Position numbers and translations under genes: made by a program
Origin: Gigaspora margarita
Taxonomy: Eukaryota > Glomeromycota > Glomeromycetes > Diversisporales > Gigasporaceae
Assembly: GCA_009809945.1 (NCBI GenBank)
Contig: WTPW01000408.1
Coordinates: 337,105 to 401,104 of the forward strand
DNA: 64,000 bases
Reading direction: 5' to 3'
In this document: positions 1 through 12,759 of the stretch, piece after piece
Numbering within the stretch: position 1 is the stretch's first letter
Layout of the letters: each line of letters opens with the position of its first letter
Notes under the pieces: generated by a model
Database searches by the model: none
Seen by the model: only the letters and a program-made list of their open reading frames with translations
Told to the model about the DNA's origin: nothing

Positions 1-966
1 TAGGTAGGTATGAAGTGGGCAATTAGAGGGCATCGTATCTCTATTGTCAGTTTGTCTCAAAATTTCATGTAAATGGGCCATTTATCTTCAGCCATTGTCA
101 TTGTATAAAAGATTTGTGGTAGCCCATAAGAAGTTAACATAGTGTTAACTTAATATTGTTTGCATTAAAAAAAAGGGGCAGCTGTACAGAGATTTGAAGG
201 AATAGTAGTTGTTTTAGATTCATCAATGATATTTTGTGCATTATAAGAGCTTTGAGCAATCAAATCAGCAGTTGTAGGATGATATTCGTGATTAATATTT
301 TTGGCTGATAACAAGCGATTATGGTTTTGGAAATTTTGTTTTTTTTCTAAATTTAGATAAGACCAATGCAGCCAATACCAATGTAAATGAGTCATAATTT
401 TAAATACTTTCCATAACTATCAATAGAAGGTTAAAAATTTAGAAGTCGCCTTATATTTTTGAAGTGTCCTTGACCTTTAGGAAAAAGATCAGAAAATATT
501 AGAGCTTCCAAGTTCAGGTTATTAAAGGTAATAGGGTTGTTAGACCCAGTGATTGATCCAGCTATTAAGTGGTTGTAATGCGCATCTTCATTGTGAATTT
601 CTTGAGGAAATAATTATTAGGAACAATTAAGTCAGGAATGTGAGGAGAAATATCAGGAATATTACTGCAGTAGATATTAGAGGTATCAAGTGATTGTTGA
701 GCTAAAGGTAAAGAGATTGGAACGGGTGTAGTTGAAGAAGAATAGGTAATAGTTATATTTGAAGCATAATCTCGTATAAGAGGATTTTTTTGCTTTAACC
801 AAATAGATGCAGGAATTAAAGAATCGTGGAACCAATTTGGAGGTTCATTGACATTCAGATAAGATCCAATTAATCCAGAATACAAATAAAAAGATCTGTA
901 ATTGTGTGATAAGTTAATTGTTCCTTCAAGGTGACGGTAATTGGAATTTTGATTTGCACCAGCAAT

Positions 967-2203
967 CAGTGTTTAAAATTCAATGTTTTCATGGTTCTCA
1001 ATGAACATTTGAGTTTTTTTAAGAACATTGATATTTAAAAAAAGGTTCTCTTATTTGAGAACATTTTATCATCTTGAAATGTTCTCAAGGAGAACATTTA
1101 TAAAATTTTATGTTCTAGATTTACTAATGAGAACAATAAATTATATAAATGTTTATTAATTTGATAATGTAATTTGATCATAACAAATTCTGTACATATG
1201 TATATACTATGTATAGCATATATTTTTAAAGTTGTACAACATGGGTGACAAATAAATATTTAAGAAAATAGCCTTTAAAGATTTTAAAATAAAACATTCA
1301 TTAGCCATGCAGTGTGTTTTTTATATTGAGAGTATTATTATTGTGTAGACTTATATATAGATGATTTGGGTCAAATGATATGCTAATACTAAGCAAGCAA
1401 AAAAGATGCAAAGGATTTGTTAGTACAAAGCTTAAATAGTTAAATAACAATGTAATTGAATTCTAATTTATTGCATTAACCAATAGCAGCATTAGTAAAA
1501 GATTACAGAAAGGCTTGTTTTACTATGAGCAAATATAAAAAACACTTGAAGTTTTAACCAAATTATTAGAAATTAAATTGTATAATGCATTGTGTTATAT
1601 TGAAAAATGCAAAGAATCATATACAAAGTTTAAAAAATTATTAATACATTGTGTTATATTAAAAAAAAAATACAAAGAATCATATACAAAGTTTAAAAAA
1701 TTATTAATAGATAAGCATGAACTTAGTGTGTGAACTGTAAGTATAGAATTTATTTTCAAATAAGTTATTATTCTATTAACAATAGAATTCTTTATTAAAA
1801 ATTAATTTATTTACTATATTAAACTATCAGAGCATAAGTTATTTATTTATAATCTACTTATTTTATTTAGATATAACTTTAATTCACAATATGTTAAACT
1901 ACAAGCAAGTAAGTGCAGTGTAATAAAAGCTTAATTTTCAATTAACATACCAAGAATGGAGCAAACTTGATCATAGACTTAATTATTATATTATTGATTT
2001 TATTAGTTTGAATTAAGTTTGTTGTAAATTAATAAATAATATATATCAATATTGTTTGAAGCTAATATATATATAAACATTATTTAAAAATTAATGTTCA
2101 ACATATTTAATATATAATGAACACTAAAAAGTTTTTAAGAACAATAAAAATTTAAATTATGCTCTTTTCAGAACATAACTTTTGATTTGAATTTTAAACA
2201 CTG
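967..2203. mobile_element. hAT-like non-autonomous element, 1237 bp
   Basis: Terminal inverted repeats CAGTGTTTAAAATTCAA at the left end and its reverse complement at the right end. Flanks are CCAGCAAT (959-966) and CCAGCGAT (2204-2211), an 8-bp target duplication with one mismatch. Removing the element and one copy rejoins the minus-strand Helitron frame across the codons for Ile-Ala-Gly. 8-bp duplications and CAGTG ends are typical of hAT transposons. Subterminal zones carry many copies of GTTCTC/GAGAAC/AGAACA in both orientations. No transposase is encoded; the interior is AT-rich. Confidence 0.88.
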
Positions 2204-2730
2204 CCAGCGATACAACCTAGAGAACAATTCAAAAATACTGGAGAGAGGTATTTTCTATGAATCATAAAAAATTATTAAAAAGGTTAAATTTTTAAATTGC
2301 TTATTTCTATATTAAAATTCTGCATATAAAGGTTTATTATTTGCGTACAATAGTGTAATTTCCAAAAATAAATTTTTGAAACAAAATTTTTATTTTGAAA
2401 ATAAGCTACCCCCTAGAAAAACAACAAATGTTGCGACTCTTATTTCTTAAACCAGAATTATTCTTACTATTGTATATATGCATATTACAAAAATAGTTAC
2501 CTTGCATATGCTCAATAGTCGAATCTTTTTGATCGAGACTTGCATAAATTGATTAAAATAAATAAAAAAAAATAATCTAAAAAATAAAGTAAAATAAAAC
2601 GTACGTACATATTTAAAAAATGATTTAAAATAAAATAAATAAATAGGTAAATAAATTAAAGTAAAAAAAACCATGTTTAAATTATTAAATAAACTAAAAT
2701 AATAAAAACAAACACGTAAAATATATTATA

Positions 2731-2941
2731 GTACACTGACCAAAGTACCCCCTTTTTCAATACCCCCTATTGCAAAGTACCCCAGTGCAAAACACGAGAC
2801 CTCTATTAATTAAATATAGGTTTTATAAAATTTTTAGACTTCTCATTGTAAGTGCAAAATATGTATATGCTTAAAAATATTTTTTTCTTGCGACACTGAC
2901 CTGCTGCTGTATAATATACTCAGGTACTTTGGTCAGTGCAC
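2731..2941. mobile_element. TA-flanked MITE (Tc1/mariner-pogo type), 211 bp
   Basis: Left end GTACACTGACCAAAGTACC and right end GGTACTTTGGTCAGTGCAC are inverted repeats with one mismatch in 19 bp. Both sides are TA (2729-2730 and 2942-2943), the duplication made by Tc1/mariner/pogo transposases. No coding capacity. The interior has further copies of AAAGTACCCC near the left end. Confidence 0.85.
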
Positions 2942-2944
2942 TAT

Positions 2945-3475
2945 GGTACTCATTTTTTTTTAAAAAAAATTTTAATGTTTTTTATTTTTTTTATATAATG
3001 TTTTTTTTTATTTTTTATTTTTTGACCTTTTTTTTTAACTTTTTAACGTTTTTTTTAATTAAACTTTTTTTTTGATGTTTTCAATTTTTTTAAATTTTTT
3101 TCTTTATTTTTTACTTTTTTTTTATTTTTTTTATTTATTATTTTATTTTTTAATTTTATTTTTTTTTATTCCGTATTTTACTTTTTTTAATTTTTTTTAT
3201 AATTTTATTTAATAATTTTAATTATTTGTTTTATTTTAAATTTTTAACGTTTTGTTTTTTTTTTATACTTAAATTTTTTTAAATATTTAATTTAATTAAT
3301 TATTTAATTATTTTTAATTTTTTTATATTTTTTTGATTTTTTTTTTATATTTATTATGTATTTTTTTATTTTTATTTTTATTTTGTTTTTTTTTATTTAT
3401 TTTCGATTTTTTTTAATGTTAGTTTTTTTTAATAATTTATTTATTTAATTTATTTTATTATTATTTTTATATATT
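2945..3475. repeat. T-rich low-complexity tract
   Basis: About 530 bp of TTTTTATTT-type sequence with almost no G or C on the plus strand. No ORF, hairpin or repeat unit of fixed length is visible. It lies inside the composite insertion. Confidence 0.8.
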
Positions 3476-3599
3476 GGTACTGTATTTAAATAAGCAGTGG
3501 TGATCACCAGTTAAATGTGCAGTATAAAGATAAGTATAATTTGATTTTTTTTCTTTTTTTTTTACTGTACTAATATTAATTCATTTTATTGTGTGCTTT

Positions 3600-4010
3600 T
3601 CTCGTTATTGCTTTAGAAATTCAAACCTGAAAGTTAAAAAAGCTAAAGCCTTGCGTTGAGGAAGTTTTAGGAATGTGCCATTCAGTTCTTTCATCATTGG
3701 TGCTGCAGAAAACTACCAGCTGATGCTGCCTCTCTCTCATTCTACTATTGCAATAGTACCTGGCACAATTTCGAGAAGCATATCATCATTTCAGTTCGAA
3801 TTTCTCTAAATAAGTTTCTAATTTATTTATTTATTTATTTATTTATTTATTATTACTTACTTCTTTCTTTTATTTTAGGCTTGTGCTTTGCTAAAGTGCT
3901 GAAATTGGATGCTGAGAATGTAGATGAGGAATCCATTGGAGCTGTCACTAGAGCCATCATCATTGGTGTGCGTTTGTGTCTTCTGGTATAAGATATTGGT
4001 CAATTCAGTT
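3600..4010 (+). other. Exon-like island of higher complexity
   Basis: The stretch has clearly less A+T than its surroundings. A (TTTA)n run at 3822-3860 ends in TTTATTTTAG, which resembles a splice acceptor, and is followed by an open frame reading FAKVLKLDAENVDEESIGAV before a GT. Upstream, about 3670-3800, a frame reads GAAENYQLMLPLSHSTIA. I do not recognise a family. It could be a captured gene fragment carried in the composite insertion, or chance. Confidence 0.25.
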
Positions 4011-4059
4011 TATTTCTTCATTCCTTTTTTTTATAGTACTAATGTTTCTTTTTTTCTTT

Positions 4060-4285
4060 AGAATGAATGTAGTATATTGAATATAGCGCAATAGTAGAAT
4101 GAACATAGTATAATAGTAGAATGTACATAGATAATAGTTTGGAATGTAGCAAGATAGTATGGGATGTAGCATGATAGTTAGTATCACAGTAGTTAGTATA
4201 GGGCGTAGCATAATAGTTAGTACTATAGTATAGGATTTAGTATGATAGCTGGGACATAGCACAATATTGGTACATAGCACAATAG
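4060..4285. repeat. Imperfect short tandem array (ATAGTAGAATG / ATAGCATAATAGTT units)
   Basis: Roughly a dozen degenerate copies of a 15-20 bp unit around ATAGCACAATAGTTGG and ATAGTATAATAGTAG. Any reading frame through it is a repeat artefact. Confidence 0.65.
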
Positions 4286-5345
4286 TTGAAATCAGATTTA
4301 TGTTATAATTTGTATTTATATTTTTTGTATTTTTTTTTGTATTTTGTAAAAATTAAATTGTTAAAATATATGAATATTCAAATTTATTGTTTTAATATAT
4401 CTAGCATTTAATATTTAAACGAGTATATAGTAATTTTTTATTATTTGATTTTGTTATTTTTTTTATTTTTTACAACCTGCGCAGATTATTGAATTGTTAA
4501 TTGTTTATCTGTGCAGAAAATTAAATCTGTACATAAAATAAAAAAAAATTCTTTAATGACTACCAGCAGGGTTGCAGATATACACAGATTTTTTAATAAT
4601 TGAGTTTTTAAAAAATCAGCACAGATATGCACATATTTATTTACCCAATGATAGCTTATATAAAATTTTATACCATAAATAAGGTTAGAATTTAATTTTG
4701 TGTATTTTTCTTTAAATTTTTTTATGTAAGGTATATTTTGCGCACAGATCTTATAAAAAGCTTGCATACGGCAATTAATAAAAAATTTAGAAGTCACCTT
4801 ACCTATCTATGTATATTTCAGGGTTCTATCATAGGTACGCTGGTTATTTGAAAAGGTATAGGTGATAAAATTGGAGGGTATCAACGTATTTTTTCATTTT
4901 TACACCCATTACAAATGGCAACTTGAGTAACATTTTTATTATTTATATACATAGAGACAGGAATAGAGAATACTTGAGGCATAGTATATGAATAATTTTC
5001 ATTATAAAGTATCCACTGTGCAGAAGAGCTTAGCATAAAAGTAGAACAATAAGCACAAGAAATGTTTGGATAATCAGATAAAATTTTGGTATCAAATTGA
5101 TGTGAAAGGCAGTGAAGAGCAGGAGTTAAATGCTGGTAAGGTAGGTTATTAATTTCATATAATGGTACGATAGGGTCATGATTATTAGTAATTGTAGGAG
5201 AATTTGATAAATTCTAATTTATCTCATTTCTAAGAGTATAAGGATTAAATATATTATCAACAGGAGCTGTCGGATGCTCGATAGATTGCTGATAAGATTC
5301 AGCAAAAGAGGTAAGATAAAAAGTCTGAATATTATAATTGGGCAT

Positions 5346-6719
5346 AATTTTTAGTAATTTTTAGAGGTAAAAAAATGAGAGGTCTATAGACATGGCAAGG
5401 GATATCAAATGTAATAATTCAATGATTTTGAAAGTGCTTTAACACAAGCTTTTATAGAGTTTTGTGGGTTTTTTTATACATGACAATAAATAAGATCAAT
5501 AGATCAGAGTTGATGATGCATGCAAGCATAACAGGTTATAGTTTAAAGTAAATAAATTATTATATTATTGGCAATATTTATTATATTATTTATATGAGTG
5601 TTATTTACTCATTATAGAAGTACAAGAAATAAATATCAATTATTCATATATCAACTATGCTAGAAAGATATTGATCAGTGATAAAATATAGTAATTTTAT
5701 TGCAAATTATAATGAAATCAAATTAAAATATAATATTATTTATACTCAATTTATAAATTTTAGTATAATATTAAATTTTAATTATATCTTCTTAATATAC
5801 AAAATTATTACAAATAACTTTATTTTTGGATTTGTTAATTTTTTTATAATACACATATTTCACTTTAATTTATTAATGAAAATAATGCATCATTTGGATT
5901 TGAATTCTAAGAAGAGAAGTTCGAAGCTTTAAAAAGTAGTAGGAATTTTGATTATCAAATTATATGAAAGCGATATGTTTTATAATAGATCTTGAATTAG
6001 AATATTGTTAATTTTTTTGTAGTGCAGAATCTAAGTGCAATGTATTTTTAAGAGCAAATACAATACAATAAAATTTGGAGGTATAATAAGAGAGGTGTTA
6101 TTATAATATAAAATTTTTTTTGAATACAGTATAAGATGTATATACAGCGCGAATTTAGATATTTATCATGTTAGCAGTAAGGAAAAGTATAATTTTTTAT
6201 GCATCTGTTTTAGACTTGTCATGTTACATTATCAGATATAAAAATGCTTGGTATTGTAATACAAGAAATTAATAGGTTTAAGCACGCAAGTATATAATAA
6301 CTTGTTCAGTTTTTATTAATTCTTTACAATGAATTTTTTTAAAATGAACTTTGGGCACAATTAACTAATAATTTTGAACACTATAAAATCTCGGTATAAA
6401 AGAGGTTTGTTTTTTAAAAAAAAACATGTTAGAATGTTAATAGCTAGCAACAGGTCTGCATAGAAAAAGCCAATTGCAAGTATGCCAATTATAAAAACAT
6501 AAAGTATAAAGCAAACAGTATCCGAAATTGGTAAGAATTTTATAAAAATATGCATTAGAATAAGATAAATCAAGGTAAATCAAGTTTACCAAAACATTTC
6601 ATTTAAAGAAAATTGACAAAAAGTAGATAAAATTTTATTTAATAAAATAGTAAAATATACAATAGGTGATTTATTTTATTAACATATTAAAGATAATAAA
6701 AAAAAAGTAATCAAATAGG
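5346..6719. other. AT-rich stretch without a recognisable gene
   Basis: No frame longer than about 85 codons, and the ones present are AT-rich with no recognisable motif. No inverted-repeat pair with a target duplication was found. Confidence 0.5.
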
Positions 6720-7840
6720 ATGCTTATTTTTTTGTAGATTGAAGAGGTTTTGTCACACATTTTTTATTTGCATCAGGTTTTGTTTGTTCAACATTAATCA
6801 GATCAGGGAAGGAAGGTTGGATATCGCACACAGATGCACCAGAATCTTCATAAACTTGAGATATACAATAAACGGGAGGATCATTTCTAATATGTTGGCT
6901 AGAGTCAAAATCAGTAGTTCAGAAAGTAGGTGGAACAGGTGGTTGTTCAACGGAGGTTGTACTTTTATGGAATTGAGATATGACCTTAGCGAAATTGAGA
7001 GTAGGTTTGTCACTTGTTGATTTGGTAAATGAAGAATTTCACAAATTAATTTTTTGTCTTTTCTGAGGAAGTTGAGAGGTAAGGGTGGCGTATTTTTCTT
7101 CAATGATGTTAAGATGAGTATCAATTTCTTCTTGAGATGCTACTTTTGCTACAAAAGAAGCAGTTGATAGTTGAGAATCATCAGATAGATAGGTCTACTC
7201 AATATCTAATACAAGGATATGAGATAACCTTTTTGGCCCGAGCTTTAAGCAACCTATTACAGACAAGACCATTTTTTTAAATTATTTTTCATAGAGTTAT
7301 AATGATTATGTTTGTTTGTATACGATACAATAACTTTTGAAACAATATTTTTGTTATTAGTAATACTATTGTATAAACGACATGCCATCATAAAGCTTTC
7401 ACATCCTCCTCTGTTATCTGGATTGTAAGAATTAGGAACTACAGAAGCAGTGTAAATCAACAATGGAGAAGAGTCAGGAAGATCTTCCGGGGCCAGAATA
7501 TGATCGCCCTCAGAGCAAGAAATAGGAACTGTTTGAACTAAAGCAATCTAAAAAAAGTATGAGTATATAAAGGGCAATACAAAAACAAAAATAATAGAAG
7601 AAAATGCATACATATTTTGTATCTTTGCATACATATCGGCCAACTATAAAAACAATAGAATTTTTTTCAAAAGGAAAAACTAAAGATTCAGAATTGCAAG
7701 CAAAGCCTTTATACGTAAATTTTCTGAAATCATTAGCAAAACTGGATGTTCGGTACAAAGCAGTTCCAGTAATAAATTTATCATTTCCAGTAACAGTTTT
7801 AGCAAAGCAGAATGCAACGAATAAGGAGGAGATATTTATA
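6720..7840 (-). pseudogene. Lineage-specific hypothetical protein with one intron, decayed
   Basis: Read leftwards from about 7840; no ATG is visible, so the 5' end is open. Exon 1 reads FRKFTYKGFACNSESLVFPF then KNSIVFIVGRYVCKDTKY and stops at a GTATGC donor. A 64-bp intron (7611-7548) ends in TTTTTTTAG, and exon 2 continues IALVQTVPISCSEGDHIL in frame. The frame is lost after NNLKKWS near 7265 (one base missing), resumes as GCLKLGPKRL, then meets a TAG where Trp is likely. Downstream it reads EEKYATLTSQLPQKRQKI and ends QSTKK-stop at about 6720. I recognise this as a repeated Rhizophagus-type protein of unknown function. The body looks globular and the C-terminal third is Ser/Thr/Pro-rich and probably disordered. 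Confidence 0.55.
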
Positions 7841-7866
7841 AATCAAAGAATTGAACAGAGGTAGTT

Positions 7867-9534
7867 ATATAATAATAGTAGGTAAGTAATAAGAATAAAT
7901 AAAGAGCTTTTTGCACGTAAGAAAGCAATAACAAATACGATCAGATGTAGGGTCTTTTTATAAGTTCGATTTGCACAGAAAGAAAAGAAAATTAATAAAA
8001 TTTTCATTTAGATTTTTTAGATAATTAGGAGATAATTTTCATTATCTTTTTCATCATTTTTTTTCATAATACCACTTTAACATGCAATAAAGGAATATAG
8101 GATATAAAGCAAGGAAATGGCTTAGGTGATTGTAGATAAAAAATACGAACTTCTCTTTTTTACGAGACAGAGTACTGTATCTAATTTAAATTTAACTTTT
8201 AACTAATCTAAAAGCCACCTTTCACAGCTAAGTGTATAACATGAGATTATTACAATAGTTATATTGTTTAATGGTAAATTAGATAAGGATTAGTAATTAT
8301 ATATGTCCGTTAAAAAAGAATTGTATTTTATATAGAAAGTTACATGATAGAACTCAGAAGACGAATAAGTTAATATCATTTTGTTTGTTTAAATTTTTTA
8401 AATAAAATAATGGATTACTAAACACAATTCGTTTTTTTAAAATTTTCAAACTAAAAGCTATGCCACCTTTCATAGCTAAGCATACAATATGCGATTATTA
8501 CAATGTTTACATTGTTTAATAGTGTATTAGTAAAGGATAGAGATTATTTATTTCTGCTAAAAAAGAATTTATTGTATATAGAAAGTTATAAGATTGAATT
8601 CAGAAGATAGATCATTTAACATCATTCGTTTTTTTAAATTTTTTAGATCAAAATAACAGTTGGGTAAACAAAATTCATTTTTTTAAATTTTTCAAACTAA
8701 ATTCAAACTTAATAAAGAACAACAGAAATAAAGTAGTAATATATTGAGAAGCAAGTTTCGATAGAATAGTAAGTACACAAAGGCATAAAGTAATTGAATA
8801 ATTATTAAAAGTAAACAAAGAACAAAATTAAGTATTGTTAGAAAAAATTTTTATAGAAATTTAATAAGTATAATCAAGATATTTAGATTCAATTTTGGTA
8901 GTTTACTATGAAATAAAGAAGGATAATTGCTGTATTATTTATTCAGAGATGGGTTCAAATTTTAAATGATAGTAATAATTAATCTGGAATATAATGCTAG
9001 ATCAATTATTTATAATAAAAATCAATCAATGTATAAAATTAATTGCAATTTAAACACACAAAAAAAAAAAACTATTTATTATTAAAAAACAGTAGTCTAA
9101 TACAAATTTTTATGAAATAAGTATACATGCTCAGATTAGATAACAGATCTGATATTTGAAAACAAATATATTCAAATAAATTAAGGTATTTAATTTTAAT
9201 ATTAGCAGTTCATTGTCAAATAAAAGACAAGATCAATTTTGGAATAGATCGATCATTCTGATGATCAATTTGGAAATAAGCAGTGGCTTAACCTGCGAGA
9301 AATCATTGCGACGTAAATTAGTAAGAAGTAATCTTTGACAAAAATTGACTTGTTAAACTGCATTTACAATTTTTTTACAAACTAAGTACACAGATCTTTA
9401 CATATGCAAGATTCATAACAATATAATTATATTTTAATGTGTTATACAAATAAGAAAAAAGAGTACAATGATGAATAAGAAAAAACACAATACAAGATTT
9501 AGCAAGTAATCTCAAATAAGGCATAATGGTAGTA
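7867..9534. other. Non-coding stretch with a tandem duplication
   Basis: No gene is visible. The only structure is the ~248-bp direct duplication listed separately. The remainder is AT-rich. Confidence 0.5.
8209..8705. repeat. Direct tandem duplication, unit about 248 bp
   Basis: GCCACCTTTCACAGCTAAGT at 8214 recurs as GCCACCTTTCATAGCTAAGC at 8462. The order of later landmarks is kept in both units: GATTATTACAAT, TTGTTTAATGG/AG, AAAAAAGAATT, ATATAGAAAGTTA, TTCAGAAGA, AACATCAT/ATATCATT, and TTTTTAAATTTTT. Divergence is moderate, so the duplication is not recent. Confidence 0.85.
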
Positions 9535-9789
9535 CCGTATTTACGCGAAATAACGCACATGGGCGTTATTTCGAAAATTGGATTTCCTTAAAATAGCATA
9601 GTTGGTTTTGAAATAATGCCCATGTGCATCCCGAAATAACGCACACCCCACATACTAATGCTTTAATAAGCATTTAGAGGTGGATCGAAATTAGACCTTT
9701 ACCCCGAAATAATGCCCATGCGCGTACTCGAAATAATGCGCATCTCCTCGAAATAATGTGCAGGTGCGCGTTATTTCGCGTAAATATAG
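9535..9789. mobile_element. TA-flanked MITE with GCGTTATTTCG repeats, 255 bp
   Basis: Ends are CCGTATTTACGCGAAATAAC on the left and, inverted, CTATATTTACGCGAAATAAC on the right, flanked by TA at 9533-9534 and 9790-9791. The interior holds about seven more copies of CGAAATAA(C/T)G(C/T) in both orientations. The 644-bp MITE at 26904-27547 has a related terminus. No ORF. Confidence 0.88.
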
Positions 9790-10304
9790 TAATACAAAAA
9801 AGAACATTAATAATACAATCACATAGAAAAAATAAAATTACATGTTAAAAAGAAAATCTGAAATCACATAGTAAAAAAAAAATTAAAATCAAAGAAATGT
9901 AAAAAATGAAAGAATCATTTATTATAGATTATCATTTCATTTGCACAGTAAAAAATACGAAAGATAAAAATTAAAAGTAAAAAAATAATGATTACATGAT
10001 TAACAAATTCATAAAAAGCATATATTTTTTCTAAAATATCAATAAAGATGCATAGTCCTTTACTAAAATGTAAGAGAATTTTTTTTACAACATAGCACCA
10101 TCAAGCAAGAGCAAGAGCACTAGCAAGTGCATATGCACAAGCAAGAGAAGATATATACACAATACTCTTAACTTTGCAACACATCAAATATCCTTTTTTA
10201 GACAGTTTTTCGCTATATAAAGATGTAAATATATTATCTAATCAAAGTGGCAATCACTAGGATAGAAAATCCATGTAGCACAAAAATAAGATCATCGCAT
10301 AAGG
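9790..10304. other. AT-rich spacer before LINE copy 1
   Basis: No gene is visible. A short GCAAGAGCAAGAGCAC-type run lies at about 10101-10150. Confidence 0.5.
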
Positions 10305-12759
10305 GTATTAATATACTACAACACCACTCTCCTAATATTGATGGACCTAGTAGACTAACTACTACTTTTAAAATTATTCTTTTGCTAAAAAGACTAGAAA
10401 TCAATATTATAGTCAACCCAAATATTACTTGGCCCAAAGTTATTAATAGTGAAAGCCTTCCACTTGAACAAATTCTACAACACCACCCTAAATACAAAAC
10501 ATTTAAACAACAACTTTGTCATAAACAAATTCTTTACTTAGAACAACTTTGCTCTGCAGGTAATCAAACTCTCCTTTCATGAAAACATCTTTCACCCAGA
10601 TTGCAACATTTATCTACTGGTAAACAACCACTATGGTTTACATTTTTAGAGAAAACTATTATTGAAAACAATATCCACCATTCAATCTTAAGCAATTACC
10701 AACCCCAAGGTATTAATGCTTTTGCTATTATACTTGCCATATACCTTTAAAACCCCAATCATAGTTTCTTACTTATCTCAATCAGAATATAATTATTGGT
10801 AAAGCTCGTAGATATTTCAAACATTCAAATACTATATCAATTACTCATTGGTCTACCAATATTGATACTTCACAATCCCAATTATACCCACTTTCTTCTA
10901 TTTCTTGTATGCCTTGCCCAGGCTGCAATCTTAATACTAACTGTATTTCCTTTGCATATACAATTGAAATATCTGCTACATTAGAATTCAACCAAACAAG
11001 CAGCTTAACCTTAATGCAAATTATATAGATCATATTCTCTCTACTGCTATTAAACATCCTCTTACTAATTCTATACCTCCAACTTTAAATATCTTTGACT
11101 ACTTAGTTTCTGATCTTTTTCTATCTAACCAAACTTCTCAATTATTACAATCAATTGCTCAAACCAATTATAATTATATATCATTTATCTTCTATACAGA
11201 TGGTTCTGTTAAAAATATCTGTACTGACCAATGTTCTATAGGCATTGGTTGGGTACAACTTCATAACAATCAAATTGTATATGAGTTTTCAGCCCAACTT
11301 AAATATTGGCCCTCTTCTTATCATACTGAACTAATTTCAATCCTATCTGCTATTGCTACTGTACCACAAATCTCTATTATTCAAATTTTTACTGATTCAC
11401 AATCAGTTATATCCAAATACACTAAACTTATACACCTTAATCCAAACTCTTTGAAAAAATTCAAATTTATTGCATGGCCTATATGGCATACACTCATTAA
11501 TGTTATTAAATATTTTAATATTCAACTAACATTATACAAAGTTCAGGCTCATTCTGACAACCCTTTTAATAATCATGCTAATCAACTAGCCAACCAATAT
11601 ATTTCTGCTTCTTTTCTCAACTTTAACTATACCAACTCTCATATTCCTTTTCATACTCTTTACTGGGAAAATACCCAAGTTTTACAACCTATACGAAGAT
11701 TCATTAAAAATATCTGCAAAGCTCATATTATAGCTCTATAGTCTTCTTAGCAATATACAAATGAATGGTCTCACTTCACTCATTATTTTGATTAGAACTC
11801 CACTTGGTTATATTTTAATAATAATCAAAAAGCTTCAAATAATATTACCAACTTCAAACTTAGCAATTTTAAAGCTTTCAAAACTAAATTATTTTTAAAT
11901 GAACTACATTCATACTCTCACTTTCACTCAATTTATCCTAACCTATTTCCAAATACCAACTGCTTTATATGCAACACTTCTGATTCTCCTAATAATTGGC
12001 TTTTTTGTTCTGGTGCAAACAATATTAACCAGATTATTCTTACTGCTATTACTAATACTATTAACTCCACAAATTTAGACCTTTCCTTAATACTATATCT
12101 CAACTTATCCAGACTATTTATAAACACCCAGCCTTTTATTTATCACCAGCTTTACTTTCTCCTTATTATATTCAAACTACACTTAAAGGCTTAATTCCTT
12201 CTCATCTTATTCAAGATCTTAGACCCTTCTTCCACTTACCCTTAAAATTAGCTTCACAAATCATTATAAAACTTCTTCTTCAAGTCTCTGAATTATCCTA
12301 TGAACAATTGTGGAAGCCTTATTGTTCCCAATTTGCTTTATAGCAGAAAACCAATAACATTACTTATCCTTCTTCTACTACTACTTCTAATATATTACAA
12401 TCCAAAAAGCAACTATCTCTACACCAAACATTTACATATAGTTGTTCTTGTGGCCAACCTGATCAACTTTATATTAAGCCAAATTTATGTTCACCTATTG
12501 GTATAGCTCTTAAGAAGATTAGTTTTTGGGCTGTCCATTGGGTTAAATATAGTATACCTATAATTTTATTTTAACTCTATCAAACTAGGTGAGTCTTGAC
12601 CACTCTAGTAGGTTTAGGTCACAGATAAATTAGTCTGAGCTTCAATTCTTGCATGTAATTTAAATTTTGTATTTATACAAAGAAGTATACTCCATGTAGC
12701 AACTTTTCTAAATTACTAATAAAGATATAAGCAAGATCTCACCTTAATACCAAAAAAAA
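10305..12759 (+). mobile_element. LINE copy 1, 5'-truncated, with A tail
   Basis: Plus-strand sequence from about 10305 to the A run at 12751-12759 matches, in reverse complement, the 3' part of the LINE at 28189-30680, including the 3' untranslated end GATCTCACCTTAATACC directly before the A tail. Similarity fades upstream of 10305, so this copy was 5'-truncated at insertion or has decayed. No clear target duplication was found. Confidence 0.85.
10320..12588 (+). pseudogene. LINE ORF2 C-terminal part: RNase H and C-terminal Cys domain
   Basis: Fragments in changing frames cover the post-RT region, then an RNase H domain at about 11195-11650: YTDGSVKN (first Asp), YHTELISIL (Glu), IFTDSQSV (Asp) and HANQLANQ, where the last acidic residue expected in HADQLA is Asn. 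Further on, about 11940-12020, a frame reads PNTNCFICNTSDSPNNWLFC, a CxxC...HxxxxC-like knuckle. The frame ends at a TAG at 12586-12588, the same place as in copy 2. Stops and frameshifts are frequent. RNase H of this type in a LINE points to an I/Tad-like clade; the exact clade is uncertain. Confidence 0.8.

Larger units (their letters stand above)
2257..4835. mobile_element. Large composite insertion in the Helitron gene, ends uncertain
   Basis: This block separates 'VPMI' (about 4838) from 'HRKYLSPVFL' (about 2250) of the minus-strand Helitron protein, so it was probably inserted. Its right margin (4804-4824) reads CTATCTATGTATATTTCAGG and closely matches sequence at 43155-43172 and, inverted, at 43013-43036, so that end belongs to a dispersed family. 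I cannot find a matching left end. TTCTAT occurs at both margins but no clean duplication can be claimed. It contains a TA-flanked MITE, very AT-rich low-complexity DNA, an exon-like island and a short imperfect tandem array. Confidence 0.4.
1..5345 (-). pseudogene. Helitron-type protein, N-terminal half, broken by insertions
   Basis: Read leftwards from an ATG at 5345. The piece 5345-4836 holds two Cys pairs (CAYC and CNGCK) and the stretch WILYNENYSYTMPQ. The short piece 2256-2204 reads KYLSPVFL. The piece 966-1 reads YSGLIGSYL, later PTTADLIAQSSYN and then GLPQIFYTMTMAEDKW, which is the signature I know from the Helitron_like_N domain ahead of the Rep/helicase part of rolling-circle Helitron transposases. 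The HUH nuclease and PIF1-type helicase would lie beyond the left edge. In-frame stops (for example after 'NEKIR') and frameshifts show it is dead. Two insertions separate the pieces: a hAT-like element at 967-2203, and a larger block at about 2257-4835 whose ends are unclear. Family assignment is from motif recognition, not alignment. Confidence 0.72.
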
